A stretch of 64,000 bases of DNA from Dechloromonas sp. A34 (GCF_026261605.1 NZ_CP102486.1:1-64000); one strand, 5' to 3'. Numbered from the stretch's first letter, positions 11,307 to 21,448 are shown. Made by a program: numbers and translations. The notes: generated by a model from the sequence alone, not told the origin.

Positions 11307-12929
11307 GTGCTTGTCGCCGCCAATATCACCATGCAGTTTGGGGCCAAACCCCTGTTCGAGAACGTCAACGTCAAGTTCGGCGAAGGCTATCGCTATGGCC
11401 TGATCGGTGCCAACGGGGCGGGCAAATCCACCTTCATGAAGATCCTCTGCGGCGCGCTCGACCCGTCGGCCGGCAACGTCTCGAAAGACAAGCACGAGCG
11501 CATGGCCTACCTGAAACAGGACCAGTTCGCCTACGAAGACATGCGCGTCCTCGACGTCGTGCTCATGGGCCACGAGGAAATGTGGGCCTGCATGAGCGAA
11601 CGCGACGCCATCTACGCCAATCCGGAAGCGACCGAAGACGACTACATGAAGGCCGCCGACCTCGAACACCAGTTCGCCGAGTACGACGGCTACACTGCCG
11701 AATCCCGCGCTGGCGAACTGCTGCTCGGCGTCGGCATCCCGACCGAACAGCACAACGGCCCGATGAGCCAGGTCGCTCCCGGCTGGAAGCTGCGCGTGCT
11801 GCTCTGCCAGGCGCTGTTCGCCAACCCGGACATCCTGCTGCTCGACGAGCCGACCAACAACCTCGACATCAACACCATTCGCTGGCTCGAGGACATGCTG
11901 AACAATCGCGAGTCGACGATGATCATCATCTCGCACGATCGCCACTTCCTGAACCAGGTCTGTACCCACATGGCCGACTTGGACTACGGCAAGATCACGA
12001 CCTACGCCGGCAACTACGACGACTTCATGGAGGCCGCCCAGCAGGCTCGCGAGCGCCAGTCGAACGCCAATGCCAAGGCCAAGGAACGGATCGCCGAACT
12101 GCAGACCTTCGTCCGTCGTTTCTCGGCCAATGCCTCCAAGGCCAAGCAGGCGACCAGCCGCGTCAAATTGATTGAAAAGCTGAAGCCGGAAGACGTCAAG
12201 CCGTCCTCCCGCCAGTACCCGTGGATTCGCTTCGATTACGACGAGAAGGCCAAGCTGCACCGCCAGGCGGTGGAGATCGAGAATCTCTCCTTCACCTACG
12301 AAGGCGGCGAGCGCAAGATCTTCAACAACCTGACGCTGACCATCAACGCTGGCGAGAAGATCGCCGTGATCGGCGAGAACGGCGTCGGCAAGACGACCTT
12401 CCTGAAGCTGCTGATGGGCGAACTGCAACCGCAATTCGGGACGCTGAAGTGGGCCGAAAAGGCCAATCCCGGCTACTACGCGCAGGACCACAGCGCACAG
12501 TTCGCCGGCGAGCAGAGCCTGACCGAGTGGATCGCCGGCTACGCCCGGGCCACGATCGACGAAGGCGGCGACCTGGAAACCCTGATTCGCGGCACGCTCG
12601 GCCGCCTGCTGTTCTCCGGCGACGAGGTCAAGAAGCCGGTCAACGTCATTTCCGGCGGCGAACAGGGCCGCATGCTGTTCGGCAAGCTGATGCTCTCCAA
12701 GCACAACGTGCTGATCATGGACGAACCGACCAACCACCTGGACATGGAATCGATCGAGGCGCTGAACAGCGGCCTGGAGAAATTCCCCGGCACGCTGGTC
12801 TTCGTCTCACATGACCGGGAATTCGTTTCCTCGCTGTCGACCCGCGTTTTGGAAGTCAAAAACGATGGCCGGATCATCGATTACCTCGGCGGCTACGAGG
12901 ACTACCTGGCCAGCCAGGGCGTCGACTAA
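11307..12929 (+). CDS. ybiT: ABC-F family ATPase, YbiT type
   Basis: This is a soluble protein with two ABC ATPase domains and no membrane segments (540 residues), closely resembling E. coli YbiT. ABC-F proteins bind the ribosomal E site and relieve stalled or slow translation. The first domain has Walker [10 protein letters not shown] near residue 33 and [11 protein letters not shown] near 178. The charged inter-domain linker spans about 235-325. The second domain has GENGVGKTT near 356, SGGEQGRM near 449 and [10 protein letters not shown]. Translation starts at GTG (11307), giving [12 protein letters not shown], which matches the family N-terminus. Confidence 0.93.
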   Translation: MLVAANITMQFGAKPLFENVNVKFGEGYRYGLIGANGAGKSTFMKILCGALDPSAGNVSKDKHERMAYLKQDQFAYEDMRVLDVVLMGHEEMWACMSERDAIYANPEATEDDYMKAADLEHQFAEYDGYTAESRAGELLLGVGIPTEQHNGPMSQVAPGWKLRVLLCQALFANPDILLLDEPTNNLDINTIRWLEDMLNNRESTMIIISHDRHFLNQVCTHMADLDYGKITTYAGNYDDFMEAAQQARERQSNANAKAKERIAELQTFVRRFSANASKAKQATSRVKLIEKLKPEDVKPSSRQYPWIRFDYDEKAKLHRQAVEIENLSFTYEGGERKIFNNLTLTINAGEKIAVIGENGVGKTTFLKLLMGELQPQFGTLKWAEKANPGYYAQDHSAQFAGEQSLTEWIAGYARATIDEGGDLETLIRGTLGRLLFSGDEVKKPVNVISGGEQGRMLFGKLMLSKHNVLIMDEPTNHLDMESIEALNSGLEKFPGTLVFVSHDREFVSSLSTRVLEVKNDGRIIDYLGGYEDYLASQGVD

Positions 12930-12937
12930 CTCGTCAC

Positions 12938-12960
12938 ACCCTCCCTTTCAAGGGGAGGGT
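12938..12960. repeat. GC-rich hairpin ACCCTCCC...GGGGAGGGT
   Basis: A near-perfect inverted repeat of about eight paired bases with an AT loop lies in the 44-base gap between convergent ybiT and the DUF1857 gene. A G-rich tail (TTGGTGGGGATGGG) follows. It could serve as a bidirectional terminator, but no T run follows. Similar intergenic hairpins recur in proteobacterial genomes; this last point is from general knowledge and was not checked here. Confidence 0.55.
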
Positions 12961-12973
12961 TGGTGGGGATGGG

Positions 12974-13444
12974 TTACTGAACTTCCCCGCCGGCGGCGAG
13001 CGTGCGGATGATCCGCACGCAATCGACGTCGGACTGGTGATAGGCCGACTTGACGTACTCGATATAGGCCCGCTCTTCCGAGTTCGGGTTGGTGGCCAGC
13101 GTGGTCTGGTAGGCGAAGCGCAGGAACAGGAAGGTCGGTTCCGGCTCCTCGATGCTGATCGTCAGGCTGCCGCCGGCATGGGTCTCGGACGGCACGATGT
13201 CGAAGCGCACCCAGTGGGCTTCGGTCAGCGTCACCCGGTCCTGGATCGCAGCCGGGCCGAAATCCAGTTCGCGCAGCAGCTCATTAGCCTGGCGTTCGAG
13301 GATGGTGCAGGATTCCAGCCCTGGCAAAAAGGGAATGGGATTTTCGACGCGGTGCAGCAAGCCTTGCCAGAGCTGGTCGCGGGTCAGGGAGTCGACCAGC
13401 GGGTTTTCCGGGTCGTTGATCTGGATGAGATGTTCGAAATTCAT
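12974..13444 (-). CDS. SRPBCC-family protein (DUF1857, AtaL-like)
   Basis: This 156-residue cytoplasmic protein matches the overall pattern of DUF1857/AtaL proteins. It starts with FEHLIQIND and DQLWQGLLHRVENP, followed by the alternating strands of a START-like hydrophobic-ligand fold (TEAHWVRFDIVP, SLTISIEEPEPTFLFLRFAYQT). The molecular role of the family is not established; ligand binding or polyketide-like chemistry is only a family-level guess. It is divergent from rsuA with just 23 bases between start codons, so the two share a very compact promoter region. Confidence 0.75.
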   Translation of the reverse strand: MNFEHLIQINDPENPLVDSLTRDQLWQGLLHRVENPIPFLPGLESCTILERQANELLRELDFGPAAIQDRVTLTEAHWVRFDIVPSETHAGGSLTISIEEPEPTFLFLRFAYQTTLATNPNSEERAYIEYVKSAYHQSDVDCVRIIRTLAAGGEVQ

Positions 13445-13467
13445 GGCCGAATGTTAGCATTCCCACC

Positions 13468-14175
13468 ATGCAACTCGAACGCCTCCTCCAAAAGCACGGA
13501 TTCGGTACCCGCAAGGGTTGCCGGTCACTCATCCGGAACGAACGCGTCGCGGTCAATGGTCAGATCTGCGACGATCCCTTTGCTGAAATCGATACTACCG
13601 GGCTGATTTTCACGGTCGACGGCGTCGACTGGCCCTATGCCGAATTTGCCAGCCTGCTGCTCTACAAGCCGGCCGGTTACGAGTGTTCGCGCAAGCCGGT
13701 GCATCATCCCAGCGTTTTGACGCTGCTCCCGGTGCAACTGCGCGAACGCGACGTGCAGCCGATCGGCCGCCTCGACGAAGACACCACCGGCCTGCTGCTG
13801 ATCACCGACGATGGGCAACTGAATCATGTGCTGTCGTCGGCCAAGCGCAAGGTTCCGAAGGTCTATCTTGCGACCACCAAGCACCCGGTCGACCAGGCGC
13901 TGATCGATCAACTGCTGGCCGGCGTGCTGCTCACCGACGAACCCGAGCCGATCGCCGCCGCGGCCGCCGAAAAGGCCGGCGACAATCTGCTGCGGCTGAC
14001 GCTGACCAGCGGCAAATATCATCAGGTCAAACGCATGGTGGCCGCCGCCGGCAATCGGGTCGAAGCGCTGCACCGCGAAGCGGTTGGCGATCTGAGCCTG
14101 TCGGCCGATCTGAAGCCGGGCGAGTGGCGCTGGCTGACGGCCGATGACCTGCAAAAACTGGGCTATTCGGCATGA
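13468..14175 (+). CDS. rsuA: 16S rRNA pseudouridine(516) synthase RsuA-like
   Basis: The 235-residue protein has an N-terminal S4-like RNA-binding domain (LERLLQKHGFGTRKGCRSLI) and the RsuA/RluB/E/F catalytic domain. The catalytic aspartate lies in the signature GRLDEDTTGLLLIT near residues 101-114, and GKYHQVKRMVAAAGN near 190 is also typical. Size and domain order fit RsuA better than the longer RluB. It overlaps oxyR by four bases (ATGA), so the two are translationally coupled. Confidence 0.87.
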   Translation: MQLERLLQKHGFGTRKGCRSLIRNERVAVNGQICDDPFAEIDTTGLIFTVDGVDWPYAEFASLLLYKPAGYECSRKPVHHPSVLTLLPVQLRERDVQPIGRLDEDTTGLLLITDDGQLNHVLSSAKRKVPKVYLATTKHPVDQALIDQLLAGVLLTDEPEPIAAAAAEKAGDNLLRLTLTSGKYHQVKRMVAAAGNRVEALHREAVGDLSLSADLKPGEWRWLTADDLQKLGYSA

Positions 14176-15086
14176 CCCTGACCGAAATGCGCTACATCGT
14201 GGCCCTGGCCCGCGAGCGCCATTTCGGCAAGGCGGCGGAAGCCTGCCATGTCAGCCAGCCGACGCTGTCGGTGGCCCTGAAGAAGGTCGAAGGCCAGCTC
14301 GGCGCGGCGCTCTTCGAGCGCACCGCTTCCGACGTGCGGATCACGGCGCTCGGCGAACGCATCGTCGTGCAGGCCAAACGGGTGCTCGACGAGGCGGTCC
14401 GCCTGGAAGAAATCGCCGGCACCGTTGGCGACCCGATGAGCGGCCCGCTGCGCGTCGGGGTCATCTACACCATCGCGCCTTACCTGCTGCCGCAGTTGAT
14501 TCCGGCCCTGCACCAGCATGCGCCGGCGATGCCGCTGTTCCTCAAGGAAGACTTCACCGCCAACCTGATCCCGGCGCTCAAGGCCGGCGAACTGGACGTC
14601 ATCGTTATCGCGCTGCCTTTCGCCGAGCCCGGTCTGGTCGCGCAGGCGGTGTACGAAGAGCCGTTCCGGGTGGTCGTACCGGCCGCCCATCCCTGGGTCA
14701 ATCGGACGGATATCGAGGCCGATGAACTGGACGGCCAGGACCTGTTGCTGCTCGGTCAGGGCAACTGTTTTCGCGATCAGGTGCTGGAGTCCTGTCCTCA
14801 ACTCGGCGCGCCCGACGCGCTGGCCCATTCGCTGGAAGGCAGTTCGCTGGAAACCATCCGCTACATGGTGGCGAGCGGCGCCGGCGTGGCGGTGATGCCG
14901 AGTACGGCGGCCGACCCGCTGATCGGCAAGGAAGCGCTGGTCAGGGTGCTGCCGTTTGCCGGCGTTCAGCCGAAGCGGACGGTCGGCCTGGTCTGGCGGG
15001 TGACCTTTCCGCGGCCGCAGGCGATCGATGCCGTGCGGGCGGCGGTGCTGTCCTGCCAGTTGCCGGGAGCCACGGCGACGCGCTGA
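14172..15086 (+). CDS. oxyR: Hydrogen-peroxide sensor LysR-type regulator OxyR
   Basis: This LysR-family regulator (304 residues) has an N-terminal helix-turn-helix (LARERHFGKAAEACHVSQPT) and a substrate-like domain. The peroxide-sensing cysteines are present with the spacing seen in E. coli: the motif GNCFRDQVLESC places them at residues 199 and 208, the same numbers as in the E. coli protein. The conserved SSLETIRYMVASGAGV follows. This supports a true OxyR rather than a generic LysR protein. It is coupled to rsuA upstream. A perfect parS palindrome lies just after its stop. Confidence 0.93.
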   Translation: MTLTEMRYIVALARERHFGKAAEACHVSQPTLSVALKKVEGQLGAALFERTASDVRITALGERIVVQAKRVLDEAVRLEEIAGTVGDPMSGPLRVGVIYTIAPYLLPQLIPALHQHAPAMPLFLKEDFTANLIPALKAGELDVIVIALPFAEPGLVAQAVYEEPFRVVVPAAHPWVNRTDIEADELDGQDLLLLGQGNCFRDQVLESCPQLGAPDALAHSLEGSSLETIRYMVASGAGVAVMPSTAADPLIGKEALVRVLPFAGVQPKRTVGLVWRVTFPRPQAIDAVRAAVLSCQLPGATATR

Positions 15087-15088
15087 GG

Positions 15089-15102
15089 TTTCACGTGAAA
15101 CC
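15089..15102. promoter_or_regulatory. parS: parS site 2 (perfect GTTTCACGTGAAAC)
   Basis: This perfect 14-bp ParB palindrome (16 bp symmetrical with the flanking G and C) lies in the 33-base gap between the convergent stops of oxyR and topB, where it cannot act as a promoter operator. The position favours a chromosome-segregation role. Confidence 0.85.
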
Positions 15103-15119
15103 CCGGCGCGATCGGTGAA

Positions 15120-17639
15120 TCAGGCTTCGGCTTTCTTCTTCGGCGCCGCCTTGGGCTTGGCGACTTTCTTTTCGAACTCGAAGCCGACCTTGCCGTCCTG
15201 GGCGACCAGATAGGCCGAGAATTTCCGCCGCGTGCGGTTGGAGACGAACTCCTTGAGCAGGTCGGTCTTGCCGCCGGTGAGCAGCTTTTTCATTTGCTCG
15301 CCATCGATCGGCTGCTGCAGGATGACCTTGCCTGAGCGGAAGTCGCAGGTCTTTTCCGGGCCGACTGATTTTTCGCAGACGTAGGCGTTGCCATGCTCGT
15401 AGACGTTGGCCTTGCATTTCGGGCAGTTGCCGAGGCTTTGCTGGGCGGAAAAGTCCACCGGTTCGGCTGACTCGGAATCCGCCTTGTCCTGGCCGAAATC
15501 GAACTCCGGTTCCATCTTGTCGTTGAGCTTGATGGCGGCAGCGAAGGTGCGGCCCATCTTGTTGCGGAAGCCAGTCAGCGGCCCGATCTGCTTTTCGTTG
15601 ATCAGGGTGTCGATTTCGGCCGGTTCGAACTGGCGGCCGGCGACGATCTTCCACAGCGAGTAGTCGCAGCCACCGCACTGGAATTTCTTGTAGGTTTCGC
15701 GAATCTGGCCGCCGCAGCGCGGGCAGGGCGCCGTCAAAACGCCAAAATCGCCGGGGATCGTGTCGCTGTCGAAGGTCTTGGCGCGCTCGACGATGTGGCG
15801 CGTCATCTCGGCGATTTCACGCATGAATTCGTCGCGAGTGAATTCACCTTTTTCGATGCGCCCGAGTTTCCATTCCCAGTCGCCGGTCAGTTCCGGCTGG
15901 GTCAGTTCGGTGATGCCGAGGCCGTTGAGCAGCGTCATCAGTGAGAAGGCCTTGGCGGTGGGCACCAGGTCGCGGCCTTCGCGCAGCATGTACTGCTCGC
16001 CGATCAGGTTTTCGATGATCTGAGCCCGGGTCGCCGGGGTGCCGAGGCCGCGGCCGGCCATCGCCGCCTTCAGTTCCTCGTCGTCGACCATCTTGCCGGC
16101 GCCTTCCATGGCGGAGAGCAGGGTGGCTTCCGAGTAGCGCGGCGGCGGCTTGGTTTCGTTGGCCTTGACGATGACGTCCTCGGCCTTGACCTTCTCGTCT
16201 TTAGCGACGGCGACCAGGTTGCCTTCGGTGCCTTCCTGGCCTTCCTTGCCATGCACGGCCAGCCAGCCCGGATTGACCAGCACCTTGCCCTCGGTTTTGA
16301 AGGGATGGCCTTCGACGCGGGTGATGCGGGTGGTCACCAGATATTCGGCGGCCGGGAAGAAGACGGAGAGGAAACGGCGGACGACGAAGTCGTAGAGCTT
16401 CTGTTCTAGCTCGTTGAGGTTCTTCGGGGCCTGCGGCGTCGGGATGATCGCGAAGTGATCGCTGATCTTTGCATTGTTGAAGATGCGCTTGTTTGGCAGC
16501 ACCCAGTTGCGCGCCAGGATCTGATGGGCGAAGGGTGAGTAGCGGGCGAGCAGGACTTCGTCGTGGCCCTTGCCGGCGCCTTCGCCGGTCAGGATGGTCA
16601 GGGTTTCCTTGACCGTCGGCAGATAGTCTTCCGGCAGGCAGCGCGAGTCGGTTCGCGGGTAGGTCAGGACCTTGTGTTTTTCGTACAGCGACTGGGCCAG
16701 CGACAGCGTGGTCTTGGCTGAAAAGCCGAAACGGCTGTTGGCTTCGCGTTGCAGGCTGGTCAGGTCGAAGAGCAGCGGCGAGAGGCGGGTTTCGGGCTTG
16801 GCCTCTTCGCTGACGATGCCCGGCTTGCCGTGCGTGGCAGCGCGGATGGCGTCAGCCTTGGCTTGTTCCCAGAGGCGGTCGGCGCGGGCATGCTCGTCGT
16901 CTTCCTTGCCCTTGTAGCCTTCATCGAACCACTTGCCGGTGTAATTGCCGGCCTTGGCGGCGAAATCGGCTTCGACCTCCCAGTAGGAGCGCGGCTTGAA
17001 TTCGCGGATTTTCTTTTCACGTTCGACGACGATGGCCAACGTTGGCGTCTGGACGCGGCCGACGGTGGTCAGGTGGAAACCACCTGTTTTCGAGTTGAAG
17101 GCGGTCATCGCCCGCGTGCCGTTGATGCCGACCAGCCAGTCGGATTCGGAGCGGCAGACGGCGGCATCGCCCAGACCCTGCATTTCCTGGCCATTGCGCA
17201 GGCGGGTGAAGCCGTCGCGGATCGCACCCTGGGTCATCGACTGCAGCCACAGGCGCTGTACCGGCTTGCCGGACTTGGTGTGCTGGGCAATGTAATTGAA
17301 GATCAGTTCACCCTCGCGCCCCGCGTCACAGGCATTGATCAGGCCGCTGACATCCTTGCGCTTGATCAGCTTGGCGAGCACCTTGAGACGGGATTCGGTC
17401 TTTTCGATTGGCGACAGCGCGAAGTGCGGCGGGATCACCGGGAGGTGAGCGAAAGACCATTTGCCGCGCTTGACTTCGAATTCTTCCGGACAGGACAACT
17501 CCAGCAGATGGCCGACGGCTGACGAGAGAACGTGCGTTTCGCTTTCGAAGTAGTCGTCGTGCTTGGTAAAGCCTCCCAGCGCCTTGGCGATGTCGGCGGC
17601 GACGGAAGGTTTTTCAGCGATTATCAGCTTTTTTGTCAT
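15120..17639 (-). CDS. topB: DNA topoisomerase III
   Basis: This is a type IA topoisomerase that decatenates single-stranded or gapped DNA. The 839-residue protein has an N-terminal TOPRIM domain (LIIAEKPSVAADIAKALGG; CDAGREGELIF near residue 108). The catalytic tyrosine lies in LTYPRTDSRCLP near residue 327, and GLGTPATRA follows. Beyond the core are two C-terminal cysteine clusters (CPRCGG...CGGCD near 645, CPKCKANVYEHGN near 745), typical zinc ribbons, and a Lys/Ala-rich tail. It is longer than E. coli TopB (653) because of this tail. It lies 80 bases downstream of dprA on the same strand. Confidence 0.95.
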   Translation of the reverse strand: MTKKLIIAEKPSVAADIAKALGGFTKHDDYFESETHVLSSAVGHLLELSCPEEFEVKRGKWSFAHLPVIPPHFALSPIEKTESRLKVLAKLIKRKDVSGLINACDAGREGELIFNYIAQHTKSGKPVQRLWLQSMTQGAIRDGFTRLRNGQEMQGLGDAAVCRSESDWLVGINGTRAMTAFNSKTGGFHLTTVGRVQTPTLAIVVEREKKIREFKPRSYWEVEADFAAKAGNYTGKWFDEGYKGKEDDEHARADRLWEQAKADAIRAATHGKPGIVSEEAKPETRLSPLLFDLTSLQREANSRFGFSAKTTLSLAQSLYEKHKVLTYPRTDSRCLPEDYLPTVKETLTILTGEGAGKGHDEVLLARYSPFAHQILARNWVLPNKRIFNNAKISDHFAIIPTPQAPKNLNELEQKLYDFVVRRFLSVFFPAAEYLVTTRITRVEGHPFKTEGKVLVNPGWLAVHGKEGQEGTEGNLVAVAKDEKVKAEDVIVKANETKPPPRYSEATLLSAMEGAGKMVDDEELKAAMAGRGLGTPATRAQIIENLIGEQYMLREGRDLVPTAKAFSLMTLLNGLGITELTQPELTGDWEWKLGRIEKGEFTRDEFMREIAEMTRHIVERAKTFDSDTIPGDFGVLTAPCPRCGGQIRETYKKFQCGGCDYSLWKIVAGRQFEPAEIDTLINEKQIGPLTGFRNKMGRTFAAAIKLNDKMEPEFDFGQDKADSESAEPVDFSAQQSLGNCPKCKANVYEHGNAYVCEKSVGPEKTCDFRSGKVILQQPIDGEQMKKLLTGGKTDLLKEFVSNRTRRKFSAYLVAQDGKVGFEFEKKVAKPKAAPKKKAEA

Positions 17640-17719
17640 GGGTTCTGCCTGTTAGGTGCCGGGGCATGATAAGTGCCCGGCGAGCGGCTTGGCAAGCCAT
17701 CTCTATATATGGGAGTGAT

Positions 17720-18796
17720 TCAGGCGAGGCGCTGGTAGCGGTTGCCCGGCAGCGTGGCTATTTGGCCGGCGAGTTCGAGCGTCAGCAGTTCGCCGAGCAG
17801 GTGATCGGCGGCAAATCCGGTCCGCTCGGCGAGGTCGTCGAGGCCACATGGGCCGTGGCCGAGCGCGCCGAGCAGGGCGCTTTCCTGGCTGGTTGGCGGC
17901 GGCGCGGTGGCGGCCACCGTTTCGTCATAATTGCCGAGTTCTTCCAGAATGTCCTGAGCGGTCTCGACCAGTTTTGCCCCTTGCTTGATCAGCTTGTGAC
18001 AACCGCGGGCGACCACCGAATGAATCGAGCCGGGAATCGCGAAAACTTCGCGGCCCTGTTCGGCGGCAAGCCGGGCGGTGATCAGCGAGCCGCTTTCGGG
18101 GGCCGCTTCGACGACCAGTACGCCCCGCGACAGGCCCGAAATGATGCGGTTGCGGCGCGGAAAGTTGGAGGCAATGGCTGGCGTGCCGAGCGGAAATTCG
18201 GAAACGATGGCACCATGTTCGGCAATCGCCAGGGCGAGCTCCCGGTTGCGGGCCGGGTAAAGCCGGTCGGCGCCGGTACCGATGATTGCGATCGTTTCGC
18301 CGCTGGCGGCTAGCGCACCGCGGTGGGCTGCGGCGTCGATGCCGAGGGCAAGGCCGCTGATGATGCCGAACCCCTTGGCGGCAATGGCACGGGCAAAGCT
18401 TTCGGCGGTTTGCACGCCTTGCGGCGTCGCGTTGCGACTGCCGACCACGGCCAGTCCGCGCTTTTGCAACAGCGCCGGATTGCCGCGCACATAAAGCACG
18501 CAAGGCGGATCGGGGATTTCGAGAAGAGCTGCGGGATAAGCCGCGTCGGCCAGGGTGATGACGGATTGCCCGGGCTGGCTGGCCCAGGCCAGGCTACGGT
18601 CGATTGTTTCAGAGGGGTCGAAATCGAAGAGGGGATCGGCCCGATCGCCGATGACACCGCGTACCGCTAGCCGTCCGGCCGCGAAAATGGCTTCGGGTAA
18701 ACCGAAAGCGGCGAGAAGCTTTCGTTGCGTCTCGCCGCCGATACCGGGGATCAGGGTCAGCCGCAACCAGGCGGCCAACCCGTCGGTGTCGTTCAC
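17720..18796 (-). CDS. dprA: DNA-processing protein DprA
   Basis: DprA binds incoming single-stranded DNA and loads RecA during natural transformation. The 358-residue protein has an N-terminal helix-hairpin region (LRLTLIPGIGGETQRKLLAAF), the extended Rossmann fold (VVGSRNATPQG near 117, then GLALGIDAAAHRGAL, and GSLITARLAAEQGREVFAIPG) and a C-terminal winged-helix-like segment. The start is GTG at 18796, overlapping the LysM gene stop by four bases. The order LysM-dprA-topB is common in Betaproteobacteria next to def-fmt. Confidence 0.95.
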   Translation of the reverse strand: MNDTDGLAAWLRLTLIPGIGGETQRKLLAAFGLPEAIFAAGRLAVRGVIGDRADPLFDFDPSETIDRSLAWASQPGQSVITLADAAYPAALLEIPDPPCVLYVRGNPALLQKRGLAVVGSRNATPQGVQTAESFARAIAAKGFGIISGLALGIDAAAHRGALAASGETIAIIGTGADRLYPARNRELALAIAEHGAIVSEFPLGTPAIASNFPRRNRIISGLSRGVLVVEAAPESGSLITARLAAEQGREVFAIPGSIHSVVARGCHKLIKQGAKLVETAQDILEELGNYDETVAATAPPPTSQESALLGALGHGPCGLDDLAERTGFAADHLLGELLTLELAGQIATLPGNRYQRLA

Positions 18797-19827
18797 GGAT
18801 TTCGTGCCGAATCGCCGACAATGACCGACTTGGAGGATTCGACGACCAGCGCGTAGGCAATGCCGTCAAAAACCCGGAATACGAAGGCCAAGGCGTAACG
18901 CTCTTCCGGGATCGGCGTCGAGGTGCGGCGGCCATCGAAATCCACATTGACCGAGGCCCGATTGCGGAACAGGGCCAACACATGGCCGATTTCCAGGCCA
19001 TTGTTCTTGCCACGATTGAGGGCAACGACCGAGTTGGCACCGCCTTCGTTTACGCCGCCATAGATCGAGACGACCCTGGCGCTGACTTCCTGTTCCGGGC
19101 GATGCGGGACGTAGGAAATGATTTCAGGTGCCGGGGCGGGCAGCAGGCGATCTCCGCGCCCGATTTCCTGCTTGGCCTGGACGATCCTGATGCTGGCCGG
19201 TTCGCCGGGTTTGACCAGCCGGGCCGAGCCGAGGAAAAACGCTTCATGGGCGATAACGGCACCCGTCTCGGGATCCTTCAGCGGCTTGCCGGGACGGAAG
19301 ACGTTCCATTTTTCGATGCTGGCATCGGGAATGCCGGTGACGAAGGCTTCGTCACCATTGCCGACCACCATACGGTCTTCCTGGGTGGCGACGATGCGCG
19401 GCTGGCCGTCATGGGCGCCGGGTTCGATGACCAGCGGCTTCGATATGAAGGGATCGATGACGTTCGGCGGAATGCTCGGGATGACCTGCTGGACCGCTTC
19501 GCTGTATACCTGCGGTTGCAGCTTGCCACTGCCACCTCTGCCGACTCCCTTGCCGAGGCGCAGGCGCGGACTGCCGTCGGAGGTGTCGAGGAGGACGACA
19601 TCGCCGGGATAGATGAGATGCGGGTTCTTGATCTGGTCGCGGTTCATGCGCCAGATTTCCGGCCAGCGCCACGGCTGCTTGAGGAATTTTCCGGATATGC
19701 CCCACAGTGTGTCACCGCGCACGACGATGTGCCGGTCAGGCGGATTGTCCACAAGCTTGAGGGGCTCGGCGGCGAATGCGCAGGTGGCCGTCACGGCCAG
19801 GATGAGCGCGGATATAATGCGAACCAT
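18793..19827 (-). CDS. Exported LysM-domain protein
   Basis: The 344-residue protein has a cleavable signal peptide (ALILAVTATCAFAA, cleavage near residue 20) and one LysM module at about residues 33-80 (HIVVRGDTLWGISGKF, NPHLIYPGDVVLL). LysM modules bind peptidoglycan. The remaining roughly 250 residues have no catalytic motif I recognise and are probably beta-rich. The position, divergent from def-fmt and upstream of dprA, is a conserved neighbourhood in Betaproteobacteria, where this protein is usually annotated only as LysM-containing. A cell-wall-associated role is an inference. Confidence 0.85.
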   Translation of the reverse strand: MVRIISALILAVTATCAFAAEPLKLVDNPPDRHIVVRGDTLWGISGKFLKQPWRWPEIWRMNRDQIKNPHLIYPGDVVLLDTSDGSPRLRLGKGVGRGGSGKLQPQVYSEAVQQVIPSIPPNVIDPFISKPLVIEPGAHDGQPRIVATQEDRMVVGNGDEAFVTGIPDASIEKWNVFRPGKPLKDPETGAVIAHEAFFLGSARLVKPGEPASIRIVQAKQEIGRGDRLLPAPAPEIISYVPHRPEQEVSARVVSIYGGVNEGGANSVVALNRGKNNGLEIGHVLALFRNRASVNVDFDGRRTSTPIPEERYALAFVFRVFDGIAYALVVESSKSVIVGDSARNP

Positions 19828-19971
19828 AGTCGTAACCTCACGTGCCGGTGGAACGCGGTGCGTTTGTGATTGTCTCAGCGACAGCCAACAAATCCGCTTC
19901 CATATCTCGAGAATTGCTTTAGATTCTGCACGTAATAACCTAAGCGAGCAAGCTTTTATTCCGGTCCACCC

Positions 19972-20475
19972 ATGGCACTGCTACCCATTTTGCGTTTCCC
20001 CGATACCCGCCTGAAAAAAGTGGCGGCCCCCGTTGTCAATGTCGATGACAGCATCCGAAAACTGGTCGCCGACATGGCGGAAACGATGTATGAAGCGCCG
20101 GGCATTGGCTTGGCTGCAACCCAGGTCGATGTGCACAAGCGCGTGGTGGTGATCGACACCTCGGAAGATAAGAACGATTTGCGCGTGTTCATCAACCCGA
20201 CTCTGGAAAGCTGCGATGGATCGCAGATCGGTGAGGAAGGCTGCCTGTCGGTGCCCGGCATCTATGACAGGGTCGAAAGAGCCGAGCGCGTCACCGTGCG
20301 TTACCTCGATCTGGCAGGTAAGAAGCAATCGCTGACTACCGATGGGCTGCTTGCCGTGTGCATTCAGCACGAAATCGACCATCTGAACGGCACAGTATTC
20401 GTCGATCACCTGTCACAACTGAAACAGACCCGAATCCGCTCGAAGCTGGCCAAGCAGGCCCGGGTAACCGCATGA
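19972..20475 (+). CDS. def: Peptide deformylase
   Basis: This enzyme removes the formyl group from the N-terminal methionine of new proteins. The 167-residue protein has the three metal-site motifs: [10 protein letters not shown] near residue 44, EEGCLSVPG near 89 (Cys metal ligand), and QHEIDHLNG near 132 (two His ligands and the catalytic Glu). It overlaps fmt by four bases (ATGA), giving the usual def-fmt operon. A 144-base divergent promoter gap separates it from the LysM gene. Confidence 0.97.
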   Translation: MALLPILRFPDTRLKKVAAPVVNVDDSIRKLVADMAETMYEAPGIGLAATQVDVHKRVVVIDTSEDKNDLRVFINPTLESCDGSQIGEEGCLSVPGIYDRVERAERVTVRYLDLAGKKQSLTTDGLLAVCIQHEIDHLNGTVFVDHLSQLKQTRIRSKLAKQARVTA

Positions 20476-21394
20476 AGGTGATTTTTGCAGGGACACCGGA
20501 GTTCGCCGCGCAGGCGCTCAAGGCGATTGTCGAGGCCGGTCACGAAGTGCCGCTTGTACTGACCCAGCCGGATCGGCCGAGCGGTCGGGGCATGGCCCTG
20601 CAGCCTTCGGCAGTCAAGAAACTGGCCCTGGAAAAAGGGATCGAGGTCTTCCAGCCGCTGAGTCTGAAGGACGTCGCAGCACAGCAGAAGATTGCGGCGT
20701 TGGGCGCCGAGGTCATGGTGGTCGCCGCCTATGGTCTGATCCTGCCGCAGGCCGTACTCGACCTGCCGCGCTTTGGCTGTCTCAATATTCACGCTTCGTT
20801 GTTGCCGCGCTGGCGCGGGGCGGCACCGATCCAGCGGGCTTTGCTTGCCGGCGACGCGGAAACTGGCGTGTGTATCATGCAGATGGAGGCTGGACTCGAT
20901 ACCGGGCCGGTGTTGTTGCGTGGCGCTTTCCCGATCGTGGAGGAGGACACTACGGCCAGCCTGCATGACCGTCTGGCCGAACTCGGGGCGCAGCTGATCG
21001 TTGAGGCGCTGGGCAAGTTGCCGCTGAAGGCCAGCGTTCAGCCAGATGCCGGCGTGACTTATGCCCACAAGATCGAGAAGGCCGAAGCCGTCATCGACTG
21101 GCGCCGCAGCGCAGTGGAACTCGATCGGCACATCCGCGCCTTCAACCCCTTCCCCGGGGCGCAGGCGCTGTTGGGCGGGCAAACCGTCAAATTGTGGCAG
21201 GCGATGCCGGTGGCGGGAGCGGTGAGGTCGGGCAGATTCTGGCGGTCGACCGTAAAAGCCTGCTCGTCGCTTGCGGCGAGGGCGCCCTGGCGATCAGCGA
21301 ATTGCAGAAGGCCGGCGGCAAGCGCCTGCCGGTGCAGCAATTCCTGGCCGGTAATCCGTTGAAAGTGGGCGATCGATTCGATCCGCCGGCTTGA
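20472..21394 (+). pseudogene. fmt: Methionyl-tRNA formyltransferase, frameshifted (probable sequence error)
   Basis: Fmt formylates initiator Met-tRNA. The first frame encodes [16 protein letters not shown], the folate site [19 protein letters not shown] and the start of the C-terminal domain as far as [10 protein letters not shown]. The reading frame then shifts. The rest of the C-terminal domain ([20 protein letters not shown] to the stop at 21392-21394) lies one base out of phase. Adding one G to the GGG run at 21215-21217 restores a single frame of about 307 codons, the normal family length. Since fmt is nearly always kept and every domain is intact on both sides, a missed base in the assembly is the likely cause. 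Read literally, the first frame ends at 21362 with a nonsense tail. Confidence 0.88.
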
Positions 21395-21448
21395 AATAGG
21401 GGCGGCCCGGCATCATCTTGGTACTCGAGCGATAGCCACGAGGAGGTC

